DNA of 64,000 nucleotides. Source: Adenophora triphylla var. japonica (taxonomy: Eukaryota > Streptophyta > Magnoliopsida > Asterales > Campanulaceae). This document shows, one piece after another, positions 46,582-57,741 of the stretch (position 1 is the stretch's first letter; every line of letters begins with the position of its first letter). The stretch is from positions 496,001 to 560,000 of the forward strand of contig JAFEMH010000161.1 of the NCBI GenBank assembly GCA_022495995.1, given 5' to 3'. The translations under genes and the position numbers were made by a program. The notes beneath the pieces are model-generated. The model had not been told where the DNA came from and searched no databases. It saw nothing but the letters and a program-made list of their open reading frames with translations.

Positions 46582-46614
46582 CCTATACATAAGACGGAGA
46601 GACACAAATTTTAG
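46582..46614 (-). promoter_or_regulatory. Leader block of the ORF1-like gene, shared with TNP2
   Basis: A 33-bp block just upstream of the start codon matches 50511-50543, upstream of TNP2, at 31 of 33 positions (it contains GAGAGACACAAATTTTAG on the + strand). Both lie about 20-40 bases before an ATG. It could be a common leader, splice acceptor region or promoter piece. Confidence 0.7.
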
Positions 46615-46795
46615 TAATAACATTGTCTTAGTAAATAGTAAGCAAATAAGACCTAAACAAATACATATTATATAGAAGTAACAATATTAATATTCAACCA
46701 TACAAAAATAAGAAGTTTGATTGAAACATGAAACTTAAGTAATAACATTGTCTTAGTAAATAGTAAGCAAATAAGATCTAAACAAATACTACTCA
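46609..46795. repeat. 124-bp-type tandem unit between the ORF1-like gene and TNP2
   Basis: One and a half copies of the unit seen at 44893-45115, in the same orientation, so the ORF1-like gene is bracketed by direct repeats. Confidence 0.88.
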
Positions 46796-46797
46796 AA

Positions 46798-49700
46798 CTA
46801 ATCATCATCATTATCGGCCATATCAACATCATCATTATCGGCCATATCAACATCTAGGTCATTGATATTAGTAGTTTCAATCTCGACCCCATCAACTCCC
46901 TCTCGCACCCACGATGTTTCTTCGTTAGCAACATTTTCATCCAGATTTTGTGAGCAAAATGGTACCAATTGTGGAATCGAATTTGCAACTTGTTTATCAT
47001 CATTTGAATATATGTCAAAACTATCTCTTGGCGTAATCCTCATCACAACTTTCCAATCACTTTCTATAGGATCTTTAACATACCAAACTTGCTCGGCTTG
47101 AGATGCTAATATGAATGGTTCATCACCAACTCGATTATCCTTATACAACTTGTGATTGAAGTTTACAAGAGTAAATTTTTGCTCATCTTCCATCTTGCTG
47201 TCCGGTTATCAACCCAATCACATTTAAACAATACAAATCTTATTGAGTTGCTATAACGAATTTCAAGGATCTCAATCAACTCCCCGTAGAAGTTAACATC
47301 CCCTACAATGGGATTATTATCCTTTCGGCTTGCAAAACTTGTCACACTTGCATTCGGCATGACTCCACTATTTTGAGTTTTCCTCCAGTCTATCGACATC
47401 CTTCACTCGAAATCGAAAACCATTTATTATGTAAGACTTATACCGCCTCGCATCCATATGAGGACCCAATGCAAGACTCGTAATTCTTTCGGGCACTACA
47501 TCTTTCGTCGTGCATACCTTTTATAAAAAACAAAATTTAATAAGAAAATATTTAAAACGATAAATTGAAACTATTATATGAAGGTGGTTTCATACTTACA
47601 TAATCCTTAAACCAGCTAACAAACTTATCATTATGTTCTTTCTCTATAAGATGTCGTTGATTACGAGGTAATGTCTCCCTCAAATGTACACGATGCATTC
47701 TGAGCAGATCGAAAATATGAATTAAGTATTAATTTGAAATATAAAAGATATAAGGAATGTAAGCCTCATGTAAGGAATCACTTACTCTAGGTATTGTTCA
47801 ACATCTTCAGTATTGAAAAGCACATATCTATGCGCTTGTACTCGTGTGATGTAATCAAGGGTAATTACCTCTTCTTTTCCTACAAAGCGGCCTAACTCAT
47901 CACCTTCATCATCATTTCTTCTAGGACGATTGGACTTTGTCTCAATGTCATCCAAATATTGCGTACAAAAAGTCATGCATTCTTCAGCCACAATTGCCTT
48001 AGCTATGGAGGCCTCGGGATGGGCTCGATTTCGAACATATAATTTTAATGTAAGTAGAAACCTACAAAAACATTTACTCATGCTAAAGCAGATGTAAAAA
48101 GGAATTTAACTTTTTTCAAAGTAAATTTAATATGGATGTACCTCTCTACCGGATACATCCAACAAAATTGTATTGGGCCTGCTAGCAAGGCCTCCTCGGC
48201 TAAATGCACCGGCAAGTGCTCCATAACATCAAAGAAAGCTGGTGGGAATATTTTCTCGAGAGCACATAGTGTGACAGCCATCCGATCTTGTATCTTTTCG
48301 AGATCAGCAAGTGTATTCACCTTTGAGGATAATTGCCTAAAGAAATTTGCCAACTCAATGATGGCTTTTACAACAGAAGTAGGCAACGCTTTTCGAACAG
48401 CTAAAGGGAGTAGTTGTTGGAGCAAAATATGACTATCATCGCTCTTAAGACCCCAAATAGCTCTTTCCTCTAGATGTACACAACAAGATATGTTTGACGA
48501 GTAGCCATCAGGGACTTTGACTCCCTTTAGAACTTTCAAGAATGTGTCTTTATGCTTCTTACTCATTGTAACCGAGCCGAAGGCATAATATCTTTGCCAG
48601 ATGGAAGCTTTTGTAGATGCAATGGTTTCCGAATGTTCATCACTTTTAGGTCTTTTCTTGCTTTATCATTATCTTTTGATTTCCCCGCAGTACCTAACAG
48701 AGTATGTAGCACATTATCACACACATTTTTTTCAATGTGCATAACATCAAGATTATGACGAACATGATTATTTGCCCAATAAGGCAACTCAAAGAAGATA
48801 CTCCTCTTTTTCCAATTGTGACACAACTTAGGAACCTTTCTTTTCTCCAACTTGGCTTGTTGCTTCTCACCCTCTTCTCTTTTCCTCTTTTTAATAACAT
48901 CTTCTATTTTATACTCTGTTTCCATATTTTCAACTTGTTTAAGCAATTTTGTTCCAAACAATAACTTGGGCTTATCTCTCACTTCATGAGTACCATCAAA
49001 AGAGCCTTTATCCTTACGAAAAGCATGACTCCTAGGCAAGAAGCGTCGATGACCAATATAACAATACTTGCCACCATGATCCAACCATCGTGCTTGAGGT
49101 CTCACATTGCAACAAGGGCAAGCATATTCACCTTTAGTGCTCCATCCAGGACAACATTGCATATGCGGGAAAGTCATTTATTGTCCATAATAGTGAAGCT
49201 CGTAAAGTAAACAACTCGTTCCTTGATGCATCATAAGTTGATATACCATCTTCCCACAATTCCTTCAACTCATCAATTAACGGTTGGAGATACACATCTA
49301 TCTTGTTGCCCGGCCCTTTTGGGCCTTGAGTAAGCACCGACAAGAAGAAATATGGCTGTTTCATGCATAACCAAGGTGGAAGATTGTATGGCATAAGCAC
49401 AACCGGCCAAGTACCTTGTGAGATATAGTCATTGTTGAAAGGATTAAATCCGTCAGATGCTAATCCCAATCTAACATTTCGAATTTCACTTGAAAATAAT
49501 GGATAACGTTCATCGAATTCCTTCCACGCACGAGAGTCTCAGGATGCCTCAAAGACACCATCGTCTATTCTTTTCTCGGCATGCCATCTCATGAGTGTCG
49601 CGGTCTTAGATGACCAATACAACCTTTGCAACCTTGGCTTTAAGGGAAAATACCTTACTTTCTTCATCGCTACCTGCTTGGGAAGTTTATTCTTGCCACT

Positions 49701-50472
49701 TGTTTCCGCACCTTCACCGCTACCCCTTCTTCTTGTTGTTTATATCTAGAGGCTCCACAAATTTCACATTTAGTAAGTTTTTCAGTTTCATTTCGAAACA
49801 ACATACAATGATTAATGCACGTGTCCCACGTTTTATAACTAAAACCCAAATCCTAGATCATCTTGTACGCCTCACGATAGGAACTTGGCACTTTCGCTGA
49901 CCGAGGCAATGCCCTAATGAAAATTTTTAATAAAGAAGTAAATCCCTTATCGGTCACTCGATAATTAGCCTTCCAGTGCATAAGTTCTACAATAAATGAG
50001 AGTACTTGTAAACTTATCACACCCTTCCCACAAGGCTTGATCGGCATCTCTCAAAAGTCTAAGAAACTTTGCGGTGGATGCATCTCGATTGTACGATTTC
50101 TTCAATTCCTGGCTGGTTACTATCCGGCATACCCATCCCTTCATGTACCATTCGCCTCATACAATCTTGCACGCCCAATTCAATTTCAATGCCATCTTCA
50201 TTGTCCTATCATTATTATCATTCTTACGCGCCGAAATGTACTCTTCCCGTGCCTAATCCAATTCTTGTAATCTTTTTGAAATCCCACCGCAATACAATGT
50301 GATCTCACGGTTGCACGGTCTTCTTGGTAACGATTTGCGCATTTTTTACAAGGACAATATATTTCTTTAACACCAACAGACTTTTTGAGAATGCAAAATC
50401 GAGAAAGTTGTCAACCCTGCACAAATACTCATTTGAAATTCGATTATCCAAATCAATCCAACTTTTGTCCAT
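46798..50472 (-). pseudogene. TNP2-type CACTA transposase (tnpD-like), frameshifted
   Basis: Start at 50472 with MDKSWIDLDNRISNEYL and a KEIYCPCKKCANRY zinc motif in a shifted frame: the transposase-associated domain. Then KTWDTCINHCMLFRNE, RYFPLKPRLQRL, MRWHAEKRIDDGV, LGLASDGFNPFNNDYI, DFPAYAMLS/GWSTKGEYACPCC, and HNLDVMHIEKNVCDNVLHTL: the TNP2 (Transposase_21) core, including the conserved Asp of SDGFNP. DUF4218 follows (48566-47782: LPVHLAEEALLAGPIQFCWM, YPVERYIH) and DUF4216 (47399-46798: VLFKCDWVDN, DEPFILASQAEQVWYV). It cuts and joins the element ends. Frameshifts near 50385, 49155 and at exon-like joints (48566, 48081), and stops such as the TAG at 49857-49855 make this copy non-functional, though some breaks may be introns. 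Confidence 0.88.
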
Positions 50473-50510
50473 ATATGACTTGACTTGATATTTTTAACGT
50501 TAAAATACAA

Positions 50511-50543
50511 CCTATATATAAGACCGAGAGACACAAATTTTAG
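50511..50543 (-). promoter_or_regulatory. Leader block of TNP2, shared with the ORF1-like gene
   Basis: 31 of 33 bases match 46582-46614. It lies about 40 bases upstream of the TNP2 start codon on the minus strand. Confidence 0.7.
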
Positions 50544-52084
50544 AATAAAAATAAACTCATAAACAAACATAGTCTAAATATGTACAACTTTTGGCTCGAT
50601 ATAGATAATATACATTGTTGGAGCCTAGCCTATTAGTCGAATTTGGGCCCATGATATAGTATAACCCTATTACAACATTCATTCGTCTCTCTCACAAGCC
50701 CCCGTAATTGAGAAGCTAATTTAAGGAACTAGGTTGATGTGCAAAAGAATATGCACATGCAACAAAAGATTTGGAACTATTTTTAGGAACTAGATTGAAG
50801 TGCGCAACATTATTTTTTGAAGTGCGCAACACCAACATATGGACTAATAGATTGAGATTACGGGCACACTAGAGTTAAGGGAATTTACAAGGTTTGCCTT
50901 CAAACAAGAAGTCCACGACTAGGTATTGTCTATTTGTTGGAGGCAACTTAGTATCTTAGTCCACGAAATTCTATGACTACTAATCTTGTCGCTTGATAGT
51001 TAAGGGCAATGACCCCAATCAGTAGCTTTATAATTATAAGTACGGTATGTGATTGGGGGATATATATAATTATATATATATGTCAAAATGCATTTTAGTG
51101 CTTGAAAGTTATCATTAGAATTTTACTTAGGGTCCTAAACTATAATACATTCCATATGAAGTCTACAACTAATATTTTGGTGCATATAAGGTCCTCAACC
51201 TAATGTAATGTTTAATATTTAACGAAACTCAACATTTCCCCTTATCTTTTCACAAGCTCAAGGGCACAAACGTCTTTAATCATCAACTAATTCTAAGAAT
51301 TAGTTGATGTTTAAATTAACTTAAAATTATTGCTTAAAATACCTTTGTGTGTTGACAACTAAAAAAAAGTAAGAAAATCATCTTGGGACGGAGGGAGTAT
51401 ATGTTTGCTGGGTTGTCCATGTACCTTTAGGGTTCCTAATTACAGTTGGGAAATGAAAGAACTCAATGTAGATAAAAGATTATACAATGATTATACTCAT
51501 TTCATATTGTAAAATATAATAATAAGCCTATCTTTTGATAGTTTTCTCAACAACAATTCCACCTGCTTTTTGTTTTTACAACAGATGCAGATGCTAAAAA
51601 AGAACCTCTATATAATCCTCGTACAGTCAACAACAACAACAACAACAACAACAACAGTAACAGCAACACCACCACCAACAACAACAACAACAACAATAGC
51701 AACAGCAACAACAACAGCAACAACAAAGAACAAAAAAAACCTAGAAATTAAAAGTAAATCAGAAAAGGGGGAAGAAATGTATACCTGATTGTTGTAGATC
51801 GAAGAAATCAGTGTACAATCACCGTCAATCGCCCTGGCTGGAGGAGAGAGAGAGAGAGAGAAATCGAAAAGATTTTCAATAATCCACCACACAAACACCA
51901 AGAACAACGAATTAAAACCAAAAATTAAAAGGCTATACCTGTTGATTCGTTCTTCACCGGCGGCGGTAGGAAAAAGGGTGGTCACCGGCGTCGATCGGCT
52001 TCGTGCCCTAGGTAGAGGAGAGAAAGAGAGAGAGACAGGGAGCTGAGAGAGTGCGCGAAATGAGTGTGGGAAATTTGGGTTTCC
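50544..52084. other. CACTA 5' leader region, no gene seen
   Basis: Non-coding leader of the element on the minus strand. It contains a truncated Stowaway right end (GGGACGGAGGGAG, about 51384-51397), a CAA/CAG-rich microsatellite (51629-51725) and a GA run (51843-51861). The open frames across the CAA repeat are artefacts. Splice-like signals near 51780-52010 suggest leader exons. Confidence 0.55.
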
Positions 52085-52335
52085 CGGTATTTATTGACAT
52101 TTACGGCGGACGCGTATACCACCGCCGAAAAAAGTAACTATTTACGGCGGTTAATAATATACCGCCGTATATAATTTCAATCTCATATACGTATATACCA
52201 AATGTACGTACGTAACATATTTACGGCGGCTTACACCGCCGTATATAATAAACATATACGGCGGTTGTGTAAACCGCCGTATATATATCTATATACGGCG
52301 GACGCGTTTCAGCCGCCGTAAATGACTGCCGTAAA
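52085..52335. repeat. CACTA 5' subterminal repeats
   Basis: Repeated TTTACGGCGG, TATACGGCGG and their inverses, for example at 52107, 52143, 52220 and 52256. Palindromes of the ACGAGTCGT type seen at the other end are absent here. Confidence 0.9.
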
Positions 52336-52979
52336 TAGTCCTATTTCTTGTAGTGGTATATTTGATTTGAGTTGCAGTTACAGAGAAATACAAATATGAG
52401 AATCAATCTCTAATTTAACTATCTTTTACTATGAAGCTAATCCTAGACTATAACCAGTGTATGTGTGTGTGCAATATTCAAGAGCTCTTTATAATGTTAA
52501 TGATAGAGCTTGATGAATCTGGAAGTGGTTACAAGGCTTGAGAGATTTCTGGGTAAGATATTCTTGAAAGCTTTGAAGTGTTTGAAGATTCAAATGATTC
52601 TGGAGATTCAACACTTTGAGGAATATAACAACGTCTCTCTTGCACTCAAGCTTATCTTCAAGCTTGATCACAAGGTCTATTTATAGCCTTGGAAATAAAG
52701 TAGCAATTGGAATTTCTTGCTGGGCAAGCTTCAAGGACAATGTGCTGTTGATGTCTGATTGGAGCACATTTTCTTTTTGTCTCCATATTGCAGAGTTAGT
52801 GACAAGGTGGTAAGCTGATATGCCCTTTGTACGAGATATCTCAGCTGTCACTAATTCAAAATTCTCTAAGAGAATTCTGCAACGGTATAATTCTCTGAGT
52901 TAACTCTGAGTTGTGATCAGAATTAATTTCTCAATCTTCAAATTGTCTAAGGACAAGAGAGGGTGCAGTCTGGCAAGTC

Positions 52980-53170
52980 ATGCGGTTAGGAAAGCTAAGC
53001 GGTCAGCCACGGTGTGCGGTCTTCCAGGCCATGCGGTCAGTATGTCAATGCGGTTAGCATGTTGATGCGGTTGCCATGATGATGCAGTTGCCATGATGTA
53101 TGCAGTCAGGCAAGATCAATGTAGTTTTGAGATGATACTGCGGTCTGCTATGGGAGTGCGGTCGACCGCA
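52980..53170. repeat. TGCGGT array ending in a TGCGGTCGACCGCA palindrome (Copia LTR)
   Basis: At least ten TGCGGT, TGCAGT or AGCGGT words spaced about 15-25 bases apart, finishing with a perfect 14-bp palindrome at 53157-53170. The same word occurs as GTGGTCGACCGCAG near 40995 and TGCGGTTGACCGTGCGGTC near 63329, all in the one Copia element. Sireviruses are known to carry conserved LTR palindromes. Confidence 0.85.
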
Positions 53171-53381
53171 TTTAGCATAAGGTCAGTCCTTTCTAGAGCC
53201 AAAACACTTAGGAAATTTTAACCTACTCAATCCTAAGTAACTATACTATAAAAATGGACTTAACTAAAAATTGAAGTATAACACTTCATACATAAGATCC
53301 TATAGTCCATATAAAATAAAATAGGTGATGGTATTAATCAAATCAAGTAATAGGATGGGCTTATAATGAGCATACCCAACA

Positions 53382-53395
53382 ATCTCCCCCTATTT
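53382..53395 (-). promoter_or_regulatory. Polypurine tract of the Copia element
   Basis: AAATAGGGGGAGAT on the minus strand, directly before the LTR start TGTTGGG. This primes plus-strand DNA synthesis and fixes the LTR boundary. Confidence 0.8.
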
Positions 53396-53819
53396 GATTG
53401 AGACCATTACCTACTATAACAAAGGCTAATTCATTGTACTTGGTAAAAATATGTCCAAATAATTAAGAATGGTAAATCATGTCCCAAGTCAATACACACA
53501 CTAAGCCTAAGTCATAGATTTCTAACTTCCTATAAAGATAAAAGAAAATTTATATAGAGAAGTAAGAAATAAACATTTAGTGCATTCAATGAAGTTAACA
53601 TGAAGGGCATGGATGCATTTAAACTAAATGAAAGAAACATGCATAAGTAAGATATGCAGGATGAGTTATATGCATGAGTTATAGAAATAATGCAGTCATT
53701 ATTCCACAAACAAGTAGTTTGAATGAATAACGTTTTTCAAGGGATAGTGATGCATTTCAAACTTAAGAGAAAATAATAATTTTAGCTTACAAATAAGAGT
53801 CAAATAAAGTAAGGAAGCA

Positions 53820-56669
53820 TGTAACGACCCTAACCCTAGGCACAATTTTAATATCATATTATAAGCTTTTAATATTAATGTTAACTTTATGTGATTATTT
53901 TATGTCTTTAATATTTATGTTAAGTTGAGATGGTTAGAAAATAATTTTAAAGCCTTGGGATAAAATGAAAGTAAGTTAAAGTCTTTGGTTGAATTAAAAT
54001 AATTGAAAGTAAAATAAATAGGGTGTAGTGATGATAAAATGAGCAAATAAAATATTTTGGGGGTTGGGAGGGTTAATTTAAAAAAGAAAGAAAGAAAGAA
54101 TTTAGGAAGTATGGGGGGCCATACTTCTTCCCCTCATTCCCTCACCCTTTTCTCTTCATTTAGTCAAAAACACTATACTCTCCCCATATCCTCCCATACT
54201 TCTTCCTCCTTCCCATACTCCATCCTCCTCATTCTTCTCCTCCATTTTCTTCTTGCACTTTTCTCATGGATACTCTCCATGGAAAGCCTCACCTCCCAAG
54301 ATCATACTAAGTCCCATTCTACTCCATTTTAAGATTCGGGTGTACTTCCATGTTCGTGGAGGCAAGGGGAATACATCAAGCTAGACAAATCTTGGTTTCA
54401 TCTCATATTACTAAGTAAGTTATTATGACTTCCTTCTTATAATTGCCATTTTATGTGCTAATGAATGCTTTGATGAAAGAAAAGAAGTTTGGAAATGTTA
54501 AATAGTGTTAATTGAGTAAAATGGATTATTTAAGGTTGATTTGATTTTAGTTATGAGATGGGGGCCTAAGTGGAAAGAAGGAGGGTATAATGGGAGTAAT
54601 ATGTTAATGACTTGAATGGGGTTATTATGATATTTTCTTATATTTAGTGTTCATGAATTATTTAATGTTGTTCTTATGATTAAAATAGTTATTAGATGCT
54701 TTGGAAACCTCCTTGTAGTTAAGAAATTGATTTATGTTATAGAATGATGTGGTTGTTTAAGGAAGATGATCAATAGGGTAAGAAAATGGATTAAGTTAGA
54801 TTAAGGAGGTTAAACTTGAAATGTGGTAGTGAAATGGGTGGAGAATCAAGTGGTAAATGATCTAGGGTTATATTATTTGGGGATTAAATGATTTAAAATG
54901 AGGTTAGTAAAGTTAGAAAATCCTTTTGGTATTTTTAAGAAAGATTATTAAAAGGGGAAAAGAAAATATGTGAAAAAGAGTTAGAAATTTCGAAGTGCTG
55001 GAAATGTCCCTTGGGCAGTCGCCCATAGGCCCTTGAGCGGCCGCCCAACCCACCAGAAAGTATAACCCTTTTTAGAACCTCTTAGGCGGTCGCCCATAGT
55101 GACTTGGGCGGTCGCCCATGTCACCAGAATCTCACCAGTTTCCTTTCTTACTGAATTTTAACCACAACCACTAAGTATAGTTCCTAACCCTTTCAAAGTA
55201 ATGAAACCTAATCTACTTCGGATATGAATTAAGCCTTTTTAACCTAAGTTAAAGTAGAATACCTTGGCTAGGCCATGATGTCTTAATTGATCAAAATGAA
55301 ATTGTGGAAAGTAGATCTTGAACCTCTATTAAGGCTATTTGAGGTTGTGTACTGATTATGTAGGAATGGTTTATGTATCACATTGTGGCATTGCTATCCC
55401 AAGTAGGGATTATTTGATATTGTTATATTGCATCCCAAGTGTGGATTATTTGATATATTGATATATTGTATCCCAATTGTGGATTATCTGGCATGTTAAT
55501 TATATTGCATCCCAAGTGTGGATTATTTGGTATATTGATATATTGTATCCCAATTGTGGATTATCTGGCATGTTAATTATATTGCATCCCGGTGTGGATT
55601 ATGTGATTATATTGTTACCTTAATTGAATTTATATTCGTTAATGGTATTATGCATAGTGTATTAAATGAGCTGTTGCACTATAGTATTGATTTCACATGA
55701 GTATACATTACCATGTTGTTATGTTCTTATCCCCTTTGTGGATTTATTTCAAGTATCTATCATGTGCTTGAGCAGTATATATGATTAGGGGTATAATGGA
55801 ATTCAATCAATTATTGATTTGTTCTATAAGTGATTGAAGGTTCATTATAAGCTGTGACCACCCCTACGTGGCCGCAGTGGGGGTGCTAGCCGTTGTATTG
55901 AGCCAAAAGCCTTACAGACCGCTGCAATTTGGTGTACCGGTGGAATGCTCTGTATGAAGCCAAAAGCTTTACAGTAGCGATGATATTATATGATACTCTG
56001 AATAAGGGTCATATAAATATCTTATTTTCTTATATGGATCTCTGGGGTATGAGACCTATAAGTGGTGAAGGTGCATGGGGGCAATTCACCAAAGAGCGGA
56101 GTTTCACTCCCACGTTGTACGACTTATTGTTCAGACGGGAAAGGTAAAATGAGGTAACGTAATGTGTTTACCGCTTTTATAATGTGTTATGTATTACCAT
56201 GCTACTTGTTGCATATTGTTTGGCATCTTGCTGCATTCATAATAGCTTATTGAGATTTATTCTCACCCCTTCCCTTTTACTGCTTTAGATTGTGCTGAGA
56301 CAGGTGACTTGATCCAGTGTGGCCGGGAAAAGAGTTTGAATTCTTGCTTTTGGGACTTATCAGGATAGGTATATGAGTGGGTTGTCGGGAGTCATATTTA
56401 AGCATTACCCTTTTATAAGTTGTAAGAAAAACTCTTTTGTCAAACAATGTTAATTAGGATTTTCAATGTAATTAATTAAGTATGGTTATTAAAGTATTTG
56501 TTTTAATTCCTCCAAGTGGAGATATTATTATCTGATTTTGTTTATGGAAAATTTAGAATTGGTTTTCTTTTAAAGGCAAATAAAAGTTTTAAAAATATCA
56601 GATGGGTTTTCTTAGTTTGAGCTTCTCAAGCTCGGGACACGCGTTAGGTCCCGGGTTGGGGTGCTCACA
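53820..56669 (+). repeat. 5' LTR of Gypsy element B
   Basis: Starts TGTAACGACCCTAACCC, ends GGGGTGCTCACA. It includes a purine/pyrimidine leader region (54085-54290), the palindrome cassette (55013-55118) and a 77-bp tandem pair (from 55431 and 55508; GCATCCCAAGTGTGGATTAT). The 91- and 72-codon frames at 54057 and 55929 are shared by both LTRs simply because the LTRs are copies. Confidence 0.93.
55013..55118. repeat. GGGCGGTCGCCC palindrome cassette in LTR B (5' copy)
   Basis: Four copies: GGGCAGTCGCCC, GAGCGGCCGCCC, AGGCGGTCGCCC and GGGCGGTCGCCC, separated by 10-40 bases. The counterpart in the 3' LTR spans about 60677-60783, where the first and third copies are closer to the consensus. This occupies the position of the ACGACTCGT cassette in LTR A. 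Confidence 0.88.
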
Positions 56670-56671
56670 GT

Positions 56672-56683
56672 TGGTATCAGAGC
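56672..56683 (+). promoter_or_regulatory. Primer binding site for tRNA-iMet (element B)
   Basis: TGGTATCAGAGC, two bases after the end of the 5' LTR: the standard iMet-complementary primer site. Confidence 0.92.
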
Positions 56684-56751
56684 TTAGTTTAGAGGTCAAG
56701 GGTAGATGTCTAAACTAAGGGGGAATGTGTGGTAATTAACGCGAGTGTTTA

Positions 56752-57741
56752 ATGCAGGAGTTGGTTCTAATGGCCGGAAGTAATGATGATCAGCGAAAAG
56801 TTCTAGAAATTGAAGGAGATATGGGTATAGGTGGAATTCAGAATGAAGAGATGATGAAGTTATTCAGGATGTTTGTACATAATATGGAAACTAGAGAATC
56901 AGTTTCGAATCAACCTGAGGAATGTAAAAGTGATGGATTGGAAAGATTTGTGAAGATGAACCCACCGAGCTTTAACGGAGATCCGGATCCGTTAAAGGCA
57001 GAAAAATGGTTAGCCAAAATGAATAGGATTTTTGAGGTTATAGAAAGTCCCAACGAAGAGAAAGTTAGGTATGCCATTTTCAAACTTGAAGGTCCAGCTG
57101 ATCAGTGGTGACAGATTTTGAAAGGAAATTGGGAGCGGGATCATACGCCCCAGACTTGGAATAATTTCACCAAACAGTTCGAGGATTATTTCATTTTGAT
57201 GGTTACAAGGGTCAAGAAGGAGATCGAATTCTTAGGACTAGAACAAGGGGACATGACGGTGAATCAGTATTCAGTCAGGTTTGAGGAATTAGCTAAGTGT
57301 TGCCCTCATTTGGTACCGCATGAAGCGAGAAGAGTTCATAGGTTTATAAAAGGTTTGAGGATTGAGTTTAGGAAGAAATTAGTGATTGATAGCTTCACCA
57401 ATTATCAGACAGTCATAGAGAGAGCTTATAAGATCGAGAATAGCATTGAGGAAAATAGTAGAAAATCGGAAGGTGGGATTGGAAATAAGCCAAAGTATCT
57501 AGGACAAGGATCCAAAATCATTAGAGGACAGCCAAGGACTTTAACCCCAGGAAGTGCGAGAGGAGAACTTGTGGTAGCTTCTTCGTCTAGGCCAATATCC
57601 AAACAGTATGGGATGATTTATAAATATTGCAAGAAGATGGGTCATTCTGAGGACAAGTGTTGGAGTAAGCAAGGGAAATGCTTGAATTGTGGAGCAATGG
57701 GACACTTTAGGAGGAATTGCCCAAGGTTGCAGCGGGGATGA
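56752..57741 (+). pseudogene. Gypsy gag of element B, one in-frame stop
   Basis: Frame from 56752 (MQELVLMAGSNDDQ) to 57741 with a single TGA at 57109-57111, where element A has the second Trp of HWWQ. Domains are as in A: MNPPSFNGDPDPLKAEKWL, HTPQTWNNFTKQFEDYF, GDMTVNQYSVRFEELAK. The first zinc knuckle has lost its first Cys (YKYCKKMGHSEDKC); the second, CLNCGAMGHFRRNC, is intact. 329 codons in total, the usual gag size. Translation would need read-through. Confidence 0.92.

Larger units (their letters stand above)
41251..52355 (-). mobile_element. CACTA (En/Spm) DNA transposon, 11.1 kb, TSD GTA
   Basis: Termini CACTACAAGAAA are perfect inverses; 3-bp duplication GTA at 41248-41250 and 52356-52358. 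Subterminal regions (41270-41770 and 52085-52335) hold many TTTACGGCGG and TATACGGCGG units in both orientations. Genes all lie on the minus strand in the order TNP2 (50472-46798), Athila ORF1-like (46562-45104), TNPA-like (43358-42003). Both transposase genes are damaged, so this copy is probably non-autonomous today. Confidence 0.95.
40791..53381 (-). repeat. 3' LTR of the Copia element, interrupted by the CACTA
   Basis: Two pieces, 40791-41250 and 52359-53381, join into one LTR when the CACTA and one GTA are taken out. The short terminal inverted repeat is TGTTGG with CCAACA. A C tract (CCCCCCCCC on the minus strand at about 40837) lies near the 3' end. Palindromes TGCGGTCGACCGCA (53157-53170) and a related GGTCGACC at 40996-41003 are present, with at least ten TGCGGT units between 52980 and 53160. 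Confidence 0.8.

Noticed and set aside
51570..51985. Thr-rich and Val-rich frames across the CAA repeat
   Set aside because: Produced by the trinucleotide repeat in the CACTA leader; no domain.
54057..54332. 91-codon frame conserved in both LTRs of element B (also at 59721)
   Set aside because: Conservation follows from LTR identity. Several differences change the amino acid, and there is no known domain.
55929..56147. 72-codon frame in both LTRs (also at 61598)
   Set aside because: Same reason: it is LTR sequence copied during retrotransposition, without a family match.
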